Source of the DNA: a virus
DNA length: 35,997 nucleotides
IMG/VR virus record: IMGVR_UViG_3300042564_005462
Span: 1-35,997 of that record
Reading direction: 5' to 3' (one strand)
Under the pieces are notes generated by a model. That model searched no databases, was not told the origin of the DNA, and worked only from the letters and a program-made list of their open reading frames with translations. The translations under genes and the position numbers were made by a program. Below are positions 1 to 6,426 of this stretch, one piece after another; position 1 is the stretch's first letter, and every line of letters begins with the position of its first letter.

Positions 1-1
1 T

Positions 2-349
2 TATAAATCAGCACTTTCTTACATTCACGTTAGAGAGGTATTGATTGAACTTGAAAGAGAATTATCAAGAATGTTGTTAGACTTCCAATGGAAATTTAAC
101 ACTCCTGATATTAGAGCAGAAATTAAACTTAGAGCAGACGTTATCTGTGAAACTTATGTAAGTAAGAATGGTTTATACAACTACTTTAATAAAATGGATG
201 ATGAAAACAACACAGCTGAAATCATTGACAACCAAATCGGTGTTCTTGATACATATGTTGAACCAATCAAGGGTATGGGTGTTATTGTGAATAACATTAC
301 AATCTTGAGAACTGGAGCAATCAGTGCAGGTGGATTCATCAACTCATAA
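2..349 (+). CDS. 18: Tail sheath protein, C-terminal part (gp18-like), partial
   Basis: The reading frame is open to the left edge, so this is the end of a longer gene; the first in-frame TTG at 41 is not a real start. The visible part has the C-terminal fold of contractile phage sheath proteins: a helix beginning SYIHVREVLIELERELSRML, a Phe/Trp segment (LLDFQWKFN), then a strand with a V-x-P-x-K-G-M-G-V-I turn and a final hydrophobic strand. In the T4 family this domain joins neighbouring sheath subunits and drives tail contraction. A strong terminator follows directly. The call rests on similarity recalled for the sheath C-terminal domain, and the gene's missing bulk lies outside the window. 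Confidence 0.82.
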   Translation, partial: YKSALSYIHVREVLIELERELSRMLLDFQWKFNTPDIRAEIKLRADVICETYVSKNGLYNYFNKMDDENNTAEIIDNQIGVLDTYVEPIKGMGVIVNNITILRTGAISAGGFINS

Positions 350-370
350 GAATTAAATAAAAATCAATGA

Positions 371-398
371 AAATCCCTCAGAAATGAGGGATTTTTTT
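371..398 (+). terminator. Rho-independent terminator after tail sheath gene
   Basis: A perfect 10-base-pair stem (AAATCCCTCA / TGAGGGATTT) closes a GAAA loop and is followed by more T residues. It lies 22 bases after the sheath stop codon and separates that gene from the next tail gene. Confidence 0.9.
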
Positions 399-482
399 AT
401 TTTAAATAAACTTATTTGTTATTACTTAATATAATAGAGGAAATAATATAACTAATATATAAAAAAAATAATATAAACAAAT

Positions 483-1433
483 ATGTCAGATAACAACGAT
501 AAACAGGAAATGTCAGAAGAAGACTACTTAAAAAGACACCTTTCTGATTTAGAAACTGGTAAACAACAAGCTCTCAACTCAGATATCCCTTTTGTGGAAC
601 CTGTTGTTGATAACACACGAACAAATGATTTAAATTTCTTTAATTTTGATATTAGAGAATTACCTTGTGGTCAATTTTACCCAACTGGTACATTATTCAT
701 GATTAGACCAGCTCAAGTTAAAGAAATTCAAGCTTACTCAATGGTTGATGATGAAAACTTCTATGATATTATTGAAAAAATGAATGACATTTTGAAGTCT
801 TGTGTTAGAATTAAATATCCTGATGGTAAATTAGGATCTTTTTTAGAGATTAAAGACCAAGATAGATTATTTTTAGTTTTCTTAATTAGAGAGTTAACAT
901 TTCAACAAGGAACTTCATTAGCAGTTACAACTAAATGTCCTAGCTGTTCAACAGAGATTTCTGTAGAGTTAAAAAGAGAAACATTTTCTTTTCACGAAAT
1001 TGATGAAAAATTAGATAAATTCTTTAATCATTCTACAAGAACATATAACTTTAAGACAGTTAATGGTAAAACTTTTGAACTAACTCCACCAAATATTGGA
1101 TTACAAAAAGCTTTCACAGATTATATTGTTAAAGAAAATAATGAAAAAAGAACTCCTAACTTATCATTCTTGAAAATTATTCCATTTATGTTGGCTGGTA
1201 GATCGGCTATTACTTATGATGGTATCAAATCTAAGTTAATAGAATTTGAAGATATGGATGATATCTCTTTCCAGTTCTTAAACGCCGCTGTTAGTAAGAT
1301 GACTTTTGGTATTAAAGAATTAAAAAAGAATTGTGAGTGTGGTGAGGAGGTCCACACAGACATGCAATTTCCCAACGGAGCGTCAGGTATTTTCGTTATT
1401 CATGATGCCTTTGAAGCATATATTAAAGAATAA
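483..1433 (+). CDS. T4 gp26-like baseplate hub / tail assembly protein
   Basis: This 316-residue protein matches the T4 baseplate protein family (gp26 type). The family signature is seen at residues 60-110: LPCGQFYPTGT, then a R-P-A segment and a helix ending in a conserved S-C-V. Two CxxC/CxC elements (C152-x2-C155 and C284-x-C286) probably form a zinc ribbon. Proteins of this family help build the central baseplate hub or act as tail assembly chaperones. The neighbours are sheath and tube genes, which fits. The start is the only good ATG, in an A-rich leader without Shine-Dalgarno sequence. The coding frame ends in YIKE-stop, and an out-of-frame extension follows (see next entry). Confidence 0.72.
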   Translation: MSDNNDKQEMSEEDYLKRHLSDLETGKQQALNSDIPFVEPVVDNTRTNDLNFFNFDIRELPCGQFYPTGTLFMIRPAQVKEIQAYSMVDDENFYDIIEKMNDILKSCVRIKYPDGKLGSFLEIKDQDRLFLVFLIRELTFQQGTSLAVTTKCPSCSTEISVELKRETFSFHEIDEKLDKFFNHSTRTYNFKTVNGKTFELTPPNIGLQKAFTDYIVKENNEKRTPNLSFLKIIPFMLAGRSAITYDGIKSKLIEFEDMDDISFQFLNAAVSKMTFGIKELKKNCECGEEVHTDMQFPNGASGIFVIHDAFEAYIKE

Positions 1434-1665
1434 GTTACTATTACAAAAACATTTCCACACACAAGAGTGGGCTATGGATAATTGGCCGTTCTGGATGTTA
1501 GAAGAAAATGTTAAGATAGTTAACGAAATTATGGAAGAAGAGGAATCAAATAGAAAGAAAGAAGAAGAGGTACAACAAAAAGGAATGCCAGATACCAGTT
1601 CGATGATGAAAAATGCATCAAATATGGGTAACATGGGGAATAACTTTAGTATGCCAAGTATGTAA
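1432..1665 (+). CDS. Out-of-frame extension of the gp26-like gene (possible +1/-2 frameshift product)
   Basis: A second open frame continues from the end of the gp26-like gene to 1665, shifted by +1 relative to it. Its likely real part reads LLLQKHFHTQEWAMDNWPFW, then an acidic Glu/Lys helix and a Met/Asn/Ser-rich tail ending NFSMPSM. No good start exists at the junction. A frameshift at GAA-TAA (skipping T1431 gives AAG TTA CTA) would fuse the two frames. Alternatively translation could begin at ATG 1474, giving 63 residues. Tail assembly chaperone genes in many phages are expressed as such frameshift pairs, and the helix-plus-acidic-linker look fits that role. The position beside the sheath and tube genes supports it. 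Coordinates mark the frame after the proposed shift. Confidence 0.5.
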   Translation, partial: KLLLQKHFHTQEWAMDNWPFWMLEENVKIVNEIMEEEESNRKKEEEVQQKGMPDTSSMMKNASNMGNMGNNFSMPSM

Positions 1666-1671
1666 AAAATT

Positions 1672-1702
1672 AAAACCAGTAAATAACTTTACTGGTTTTT
1701 TT
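1672..1702 (+). terminator. Rho-independent terminator
   Basis: A 12-base-pair perfect stem (AAAACCAGTAAA / TTTACTGGTTTT) with a TAAC loop runs into a T tract just after the extension frame of the gp26-like gene. Confidence 0.9.
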
Positions 1703-1725
1703 ATGTCTTAATAATTTAAAATAAA

Positions 1726-1750
1726 AAAACCCATCAAAATGATGGGTTTT
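1726..1750 (-). terminator. Bidirectional-looking terminator before the tail tube stop
   Basis: The stem AAAACCCATC / GATGGGTTTT with an AAAAT loop has A residues on the left and T residues on the right, so it can work on both strands. It lies just past the 3' end of the minus-strand tail tube gene and is most likely its terminator. It also backs up the plus-strand terminator at 1672-1702. Confidence 0.85.
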
Positions 1751-1767
1751 TATTTAATATTTATAGA

Positions 1768-2388
1768 TTAATATCCACTAACTAATGGTGGGTTAATACC
1801 AAAGTTTTGGTCGATATATTCATCAATGAAGTAATCATAAACGAAATCAACCGGAACTGATTCAATGATGTTGTTTGATGACCAGTCAAGTGAATAACCA
1901 GCTAATTTTGTAATTTGACAGTTTTGGAAAGTAACACGTCTTAATACAACACCTTTTTTATCGTGTTGGTTAACGATGATAGTACCAATAATATCACTTT
2001 TATAGTGAAGTGAACCATTTTGAGAGTTAAATACTAAATCATACCATGCTTTCATTGTGTTCCAAGTTTCCATAGAACCTTGTTGATTAACATTCACCTG
2101 AATTGGAATAGATAGAGTACCATCTGTTTTATTAGGTGATGTCATAAACATTCTAGTTGAATATTTAAATCTTTGTGTTTTTGCAGTAACATCAAACTCT
2201 GTTAAAGGCATATCAATTTTAGTTGCATTTTGTAACAATAAAATCGGATCTCTTCCTTGGGCTGTTAGTATTACTGGTAATATAAAGGTTATCTCAAATA
2301 GGTTTAAGTACACCACCTCATCTGGGAGTGTTCCTGGACCACCTGGTGAACCCGAGTTTATTACTTGTGTAAAATGTGGTAATGCCAT
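1768..2388 (-). CDS. 19: Tail tube protein (gp19-like)
   Basis: This 206-residue protein has the ending typical of T4 gp19-type tail tube subunits: a conserved N-C-Q-I-T-K region, then a strand LDWSSNNIIESVPVDFVYDY, close in form to the LDWDSNNEIQTFEV strand of the T4 protein. Tube subunits stack as hexameric rings inside the sheath and form the DNA channel. The N-terminal stretch of about 20 residues is rich in Gly and Pro (SGSPGGPGTLP) and is probably flexible. It is somewhat longer than T4 gp19 (163 residues). A related initiator-type tube protein (gp54/gp48 class) is an alternative. It is transcribed opposite to the sheath and gp26-like genes, unlike the adjacent 18-19 order in T4. Confidence 0.78.
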   Translation of the reverse strand: MALPHFTQVINSGSPGGPGTLPDEVVYLNLFEITFILPVILTAQGRDPILLLQNATKIDMPLTEFDVTAKTQRFKYSTRMFMTSPNKTDGTLSIPIQVNVNQQGSMETWNTMKAWYDLVFNSQNGSLHYKSDIIGTIIVNQHDKKGVVLRRVTFQNCQITKLAGYSLDWSSNNIIESVPVDFVYDYFIDEYIDQNFGINPPLVSGY

Positions 2389-2410
2389 CTTATTTATATT
2401 TTTTTTTATT

Positions 2411-2429
2411 TAATTTGTTTGACAAATTA
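2411..2429. promoter_or_regulatory. Inverted repeat in the divergent tail tube / gp47 gap
   Basis: TAATTTGT-TTG-ACAAATTA is a perfect 8-base inverted repeat with a 3-base centre, lying in the 173-base gap between divergently transcribed genes. It could be an operator. The rest of the gap is almost pure A/T and no clear promoter could be picked out. Confidence 0.3.
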
Positions 2430-2561
2430 TAACTTATATATTATATTATTTTTTGTCTCTATATAATTTATTAGTTCTTAGTGTATATATTAGTTATAAA
2501 AAGTGATTTTTTTCTAAACTATAATAAAATCATCAACTATAATTAAAAATAAACTGTGCAA

Positions 2562-3683
2562 ATGAGAGTTTTTATGATTACAGATACACATTTTGGTATT
2601 TATCTTAATAATTTAGATAAGTGGCTCAATATGATGGAATCTACTTTTTATAACTTTGTTATACCTTACTTAAAAGAAAATGCTAAACCAGGTGATATAC
2701 TTATTCACTTAGGTGACTTGTTTGATAATAGAAATAGTTTACCTATTATCGTACTTAACAAAGTAGAAAAAATACTCAAAGAAGTCTCTGATATTCTACC
2801 AATGCACATTATGGTTGGTAATCACGACCTTTGGAATAAAGGTTCTAATGAAGTTAACTCAGTTCGTCTTTATGGATATATTAATAAGAACATTACTGTT
2901 TATGAAAAAACAACAACTTTAGAAGTTGGTGGTCAGAAGTTAGTTCTGATGCCTTGGGTTGAGAAAAGAGTAGATATGATTAATGAGTTATCTTCTAATA
3001 AAGGAGACTATCTTATGTGTCACTCTGACCTTAATGGTTGTAGAATGCACTTAAACTCAGTTGCTCATAGAAATCCAGATAAAATTGATGTTGAGAACTT
3101 CTCAGCTTATAAAAATGTATTCTCAGGACATATTCACATTAGACAAGTAAACAGTAACTTTATGTTTATTGGTTCATTGTATCAAATGGATAGAAATGAT
3201 TATGGTGACCAAAAAGGAATAACTGTCTTAAATTTAGAAGATGATTCTATTGAGTTTGTACAAAATACATATTCACCTGTATTTAAGAAAGTAAGAGTTG
3301 TTAATGAAGATGATGTTGAAGAGTTAGAATCATTAAAAGATACTAAAGATTATATTGATATTGCTATATCTAATAACTTACTTGTTTCTAATAGAAAGTT
3401 AAGAAGAAAGTTAGAAGTTATTTTAGAGAAAAGTAACTTTGCTTCTGTTGAGTATATTGACGATATAACAAAAGAGTTAGTTGATGGTGAAGAAGTAAAT
3501 GAGTCTGTTGAAGTTGATGAAGATTCTATTGATATATCTATTCAATTAGACTATGAGGATTATGTTAAAGAATACATTCTAAAACAGAAATATGATAATG
3601 AAAAATTCAAATCTGGTATACTTACCGAATTTGATGATGTGATTAGAATTTACAAAGAAAATTATACTACAAATAAAAATTAA
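2562..3683 (+). CDS. 47: Recombination endonuclease subunit gp47 (SbcD/Mre11-like)
   Basis: The protein carries all metallophosphatase motifs of the SbcD/Mre11 family. Counted from ATG 2562 they are D8-T-H10, G51-D-L-F-D55, G86-N-H-D89, H154 (CHSD) and G189-H-I-H192. These bind two metal ions (Mn in the family) for nuclease action. In T4, gp47 pairs with the ATPase gp46 to resect DNA ends for recombination-dependent replication and host DNA breakdown. No gp46 gene is in the window. The C-terminal third is acidic and helical, as expected for the partner-binding region. The start is ATG 2562 rather than GTG 2556 two codons earlier, because MRVFMITDTH fits the family's N-terminal strand. Confidence 0.9.
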   Translation: MRVFMITDTHFGIYLNNLDKWLNMMESTFYNFVIPYLKENAKPGDILIHLGDLFDNRNSLPIIVLNKVEKILKEVSDILPMHIMVGNHDLWNKGSNEVNSVRLYGYINKNITVYEKTTTLEVGGQKLVLMPWVEKRVDMINELSSNKGDYLMCHSDLNGCRMHLNSVAHRNPDKIDVENFSAYKNVFSGHIHIRQVNSNFMFIGSLYQMDRNDYGDQKGITVLNLEDDSIEFVQNTYSPVFKKVRVVNEDDVEELESLKDTKDYIDIAISNNLLVSNRKLRRKLEVILEKSNFASVEYIDDITKELVDGEEVNESVEVDEDSIDISIQLDYEDYVKEYILKQKYDNEKFKSGILTEFDDVIRIYKENYTTNKN

Positions 3684-3684
3684 A

Positions 3685-3894
3685 ATGAGAACTGAAGTTT
3701 CTATTGACACGATAAATGTTTATAATCGAGTTATGTCTGGTAAGTTTTATAGTGAAAGACTTGCTATCTATTCTGAAAGATATCTTAATAAAATATTGAG
3801 ATTATTAGAAGAAGAAGATGAATTTGAGAAATGTATAATCTTTAAGAAGTTTATAGAGTCAAGATTTGACCATAAATCAAATTATACTTTATAA
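3685..3894 (+). CDS. Small helical protein after gp47, unknown function
   Basis: A 69-residue protein begins one base after the gp47 stop (TAAAATG), so the two are almost surely translated from one message. It is mostly charged helix with a Glu-rich stretch (LLEEEDEFEK) and an aromatic start. No known domain is recognised. Its end overlaps the convergent cupin-like gene by 6 bases. Tight coupling to gp47 suggests a role near recombination, but this is only context. Confidence 0.6.
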   Translation: MRTEVSIDTINVYNRVMSGKFYSERLAIYSERYLNKILRLLEEEDEFEKCIIFKKFIESRFDHKSNYTL

Positions 3895-4152
3895 TTTTAC
3901 TAACTTAATCTTTAATTCATTTGTACCTTTTATCAATCTGTGATAAACACCCATTGGTATAAATATTTCACCTTCAATATTCTTTGGTAATTCATTATCC
4001 AATTGTATTTTCCAGTCTGTGGTTTCAATGGATTCGATTATTCTATCTTCTCTATCACGGTGCCACATAAACTCACCAGAATCAGTATTTTGACTGAATA
4101 TTCTGATAAAAGTATTATCACTTATTTTATTTTCTTGAAATGGTAAAGACAT
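3889..4152 (-). CDS. Small cupin-like protein, unknown function
   Basis: Taken from ATG 4152 (MSLPFQ), the protein has 87 residues. The longer frame to 4179 would need a TTG start inside the upstream gene. The pattern is that of a small cupin-type barrel: W-H-R-D-R-E-D-R, then W-K-I-Q-L-D-N-E-L-P, then a turn with IFIPMGVYHRLIKG and a final strand. Two His residues (in FMWHRD and VYHR) and acidic residues could bind a metal. Similar small proteins with a WH-x-D-xx-R ... YHR pattern are common in T4-like phages and lack an assigned role. It is the last gene of the minus-strand cluster that starts at 6355. Confidence 0.6.
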   Translation of the reverse strand: MSLPFQENKISDNTFIRIFSQNTDSGEFMWHRDREDRIIESIETTDWKIQLDNELPKNIEGEIFIPMGVYHRLIKGTNELKIKLVKL

Positions 4153-4163
4153 TTTACTATTAT

Positions 4164-4913
4164 TTACTTTATTAACCAATTTACATATTTATCTACTCCC
4201 TTTTGACTCTTAAAGTTTGGATAATTTTCTACTGAATTTTCAATTTTTTCAATTATCTCACTCCAAAGAGGTTTAAATATTTCTCTATCTTGTTCTGATA
4301 ACTTACCTGCTGATGCTGAATCAATCAGTGGAGATATGAAGGATTCTATTGTCGTTTCATTCGCTCTTGGTGAATAATTAACATCTACAATGTTAATCTT
4401 TTTATTCTTAGTATCAATTAAGAAGTTATTTGGCTTTGATGGGTCAATAACAATGCCATTTTTAACTAATTGGTCCGTTTCTTCAACTAATTTATCAAAG
4501 GCAGATTGTGGAAGATTTGCAATTTCCTTTATTATAGAAAGATAGGGTTCTTTTGGTAATCCTCTACCACCAGCTGGAATTCCAACTTGCTTACGAAGAA
4601 TTTTAATAGGTTCGTCTCCAATAATACCCCATTTACTTTCGTGTTGTGATCTCGCAACTGCTTGTCCACAATTAAAATCAACTGGAAAGTCCACTGGTAT
4701 AATCTCAGTGACTTTAAACTCTTCAGGTCTATTTACAACAGACTTTTTTAACCTTAAAACTAAATTAGGATAATTTGGTATCTCAAATACCATAGCATTT
4801 CCTCCACGTCCTAATTCTTTTTTATTAGGATCAGATATTATTTGATTTATTTCATTTACACTTGGAATTTTTGAAGTACTTTCAAATAATTTATATGATT
4901 TTAAATGTTTCAT
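4164..4913 (-). CDS. Protein kinase-like protein with head-targeting-like leader
   Basis: Residues 1-11 (MKHLKSYKLFE) look like the capsid-targeting leader of T4 internal head proteins (MKTYQEFIAE), which the head protease gp21 cuts after Glu. The rest shows a kinase fold in order: a glycine-rich loop G35-R-G-G-N-A-M-V-F43, a basic strand LVLRLKK (K56/K57) in the place of the ATP-binding Lys, a catalytic-loop-like segment VID157PSKPNNFLID, and IVD177VNY in the place of the DFG motif. The Asp-x4-Asn-Asn pattern resembles the kinase/aminoglycoside phosphotransferase superfamily. The inferred role is a phosphotransferase packaged in the head and injected with DNA. The substrate is unknown, and an inactive pseudokinase is possible. 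It sits in a cluster of other leader-bearing genes. Confidence 0.6.
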   Translation of the reverse strand: MKHLKSYKLFESTSKIPSVNEINQIISDPNKKELGRGGNAMVFEIPNYPNLVLRLKKSVVNRPEEFKVTEIIPVDFPVDFNCGQAVARSQHESKWGIIGDEPIKILRKQVGIPAGGRGLPKEPYLSIIKEIANLPQSAFDKLVEETDQLVKNGIVIDPSKPNNFLIDTKNKKINIVDVNYSPRANETTIESFISPLIDSASAGKLSEQDREIFKPLWSEIIEKIENSVENYPNFKSQKGVDKYVNWLIK

Positions 4914-4930
4914 TTACTATATAATATTTT

Positions 4931-5503
4931 TTACCAGAATCCAGGATAAGTTTTACCGCCCCAAAGGTGTCCATATTTGTTTATTCTACAAGCCCAGTAT
5001 CCAGCTTTAGTTTTATCTTTCTTCATATCACAATTGTGTCTAGAAGCAAAAGCTTTTCTTGCTTTAGGATTACTAACTTTAGCTGTTAATCCACCATGAA
5101 CATCACCAAAAGCTATCTTTTTAACTTTACCTGTTTTTGGATTCTTCACATAAACGTGGTATTTCTTAGTTCCACCTCTCATAGGGTGATTTAATTTAAC
5201 TTCCTTATCATGGTATTTAGCTTCTTGTATAGCTTCAATATTTTCCATAGGTAAATCCAAAGGAACTAATTCACCATTGTACATTCCAAACTTACCAATA
5301 TCAGTTGATTCATATAATTCTTTATCAACATCGCATAAATTAACTCTACCTAAGTCAAATAGTTCTCTCGCTTCTTTGATTACGTTAAAGAAAGCTTCTG
5401 ATCCAGGCCTGAATATATTTTCAGTAATAGGTTTGTTATTCTCTAAATGATATTTAAGAGATTCTGATATGTTAATAGATTCAGTGAATTTTACAACTTC
5501 CAT
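4931..5503 (-). CDS. Putative virion-internal protein with C-terminal basic HNCD domain
   Basis: The N-terminal half contains several L/I/F-x-E sites (KFTE, ITE, LYE) that a T4-type head protease could cut. The C-terminal 85 residues are strongly basic and have the pattern V-K-K-I-A-F-G-D, S/N-P-x-A-R-K-A-F-A-S-R-H-N-C-D, then K-T-K-A-G-Y-W-A-C-R, ending in GHLWGG. This module (arginine-rich, with HNCD and YWxC) is known from many phage structural or internal proteins, but its activity is not established. The two Cys and the His could bind zinc, and its charge suggests DNA contact. It lies between a kinase-like gene and a Cys-rich acidic gene, 8 bases from the latter. Confidence 0.55.
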   Translation of the reverse strand: MEVVKFTESINISESLKYHLENNKPITENIFRPGSEAFFNVIKEARELFDLGRVNLCDVDKELYESTDIGKFGMYNGELVPLDLPMENIEAIQEAKYHDKEVKLNHPMRGGTKKYHVYVKNPKTGKVKKIAFGDVHGGLTAKVSNPKARKAFASRHNCDMKKDKTKAGYWACRINKYGHLWGGKTYPGFW

Positions 5504-5511
5504 ATTGTTAA

Positions 5512-5982
5512 TTATTTATTTAATGATCCTATAAAGTCTTGTATGCTCATAACTTTAACATCTGATTCTGGATTTACCTCTTCTGATCCACAATTACAAT
5601 CATCACAACATCCACATCCTTCTTCTCCGCTACAATCATCACAACATCCCGATGTTTCACTTTCTTCATCTTCTAAGAAGTCCGTTCCTCTAAGTTCTTT
5701 GCTTGATTGTTTATCAACTTCATATTCATCAGTTGGTTGTCCAAAGTCGTCTGAGATACCTAAATCGTCATCGTCATTTGATATGCTTATTGTAATGAAT
5801 GATTCGAATTTTTCAATTTTGTCCATAGACTTCTTGAATTCTTTCTGAACTTTTTCATTATCCTCAACTTCAGTTTTGAATGATGGTTTTTCTTCCTTAT
5901 CTTTTTCTAAGGATTTAGCAGTAAATAAAACCTCTTGGTCTTTTACTTTTTCTTCTTTTGATTCAAATCTTTTGATTTTCAT
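5512..5982 (-). CDS. Acidic Cys-rich (metallothionein-like) protein with short leader
   Basis: From ATG 5982 it encodes 156 residues; the GTG at 5991 would overlap the upstream stop codon and is less likely. The N-terminus MKIKRFE-S resembles the head-targeting leaders of its neighbours. The body is highly charged Lys/Glu, then Asp-rich (NDDDDLG). A compact segment near residue 120 has nine Cys in about 21 residues, in the patterns CCDDC, CGCCDDC and C. This resembles a metal-binding cluster, with acidic residues between Cys pairs, but no known metallothionein family is recognised. The end (VMSIQDFIGSLNK) is a short amphipathic helix. It follows the upstream gene with a one-base gap (TAATATG). 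Confidence 0.55.
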   Translation of the reverse strand: MKIKRFESKEEKVKDQEVLFTAKSLEKDKEEKPSFKTEVEDNEKVQKEFKKSMDKIEKFESFITISISNDDDDLGISDDFGQPTDEYEVDKQSSKELRGTDFLEDEESETSGCCDDCSGEEGCGCCDDCNCGSEEVNPESDVKVMSIQDFIGSLNK

Positions 5983-5983
5983 A

Positions 5984-6355
5984 TTATTCACTTATCTTTT
6001 TTACTATTCTGGCGCATTTTTCATACTCCTCATTTTGTTCTAACTCTTTAATATAGTCTAAGAGTTGTCTTCTATTAGAAAGTTCTAATCTTATTCTAAA
6101 TCTTATCTCTTCTAACTCTTTCATATTCATAGAAGAGTTATCGATTAACTTATTAACCGTGTCCCTTTCAAATTTAGTACTATTGCTAAATCTATCCCAA
6201 GTTTCAATACCATTCTCACTAAGAAACTTTACTATTTCATCAACACATAAGTCTATTCTTGACTTAACTGTATTCATACTTTTCTTTTTCTTACCAAATA
6301 CCTTTCTAAAGAACCCCTCATTTATGAATTCTTCGTAATTATTTATCCTTGACAT
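5984..6355 (-). CDS. Small basic helical protein with head-targeting-like leader
   Basis: The 123-residue protein begins MSRINNYEEFINE-G, the closest match in the window to the T4 internal-protein leader (MKTYQEFIAE-A). A strongly basic stretch follows (FRKVFGKKKK) and then long amphipathic helices with an E/R-rich repeat. It is the first gene of the minus-strand cluster 6355 to 3889. A role as an internal head protein that contacts DNA is inferred from the leader and the basic segment. No domain family is recognised. Confidence 0.55.
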   Translation of the reverse strand: MSRINNYEEFINEGFFRKVFGKKKKSMNTVKSRIDLCVDEIVKFLSENGIETWDRFSNSTKFERDTVNKLIDNSSMNMKELEEIRFRIRLELSNRRQLLDYIKELEQNEEYEKCARIVKKISE

Positions 6356-6426
6356 AATGATTATATATTAATTTTGAGTATTAAGAAATGTAAAATTAAT
6401 ATATAATGAAAACCAATTAAAATTAA

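Noticed and set aside
1322-1328. A_AAA_AAG heptamer, the classic -1 slippery sequence
   Set aside because: A -1 shift here would enter the third frame and meet TGA at once. The downstream frame needs +1 or -2, so this heptamer is probably chance.
2390-2400. TATAAATA on the minus strand upstream of the tail tube gene (T4 late promoter motif); also at 20472-20479
   Set aside because: Both lie only a few bases before start codons, and such octamers are expected by chance in very AT-rich gaps; no consistent spacing upstream of other late genes was found.
5543-5848. Plus-strand Ser/Pro-rich open frame opposite the Cys-rich gene
   Set aside because: It is the antisense of an Asp/Glu-rich coding stretch, which always gives Ser/Pro-rich shadows; the minus-strand gene fits the operon.
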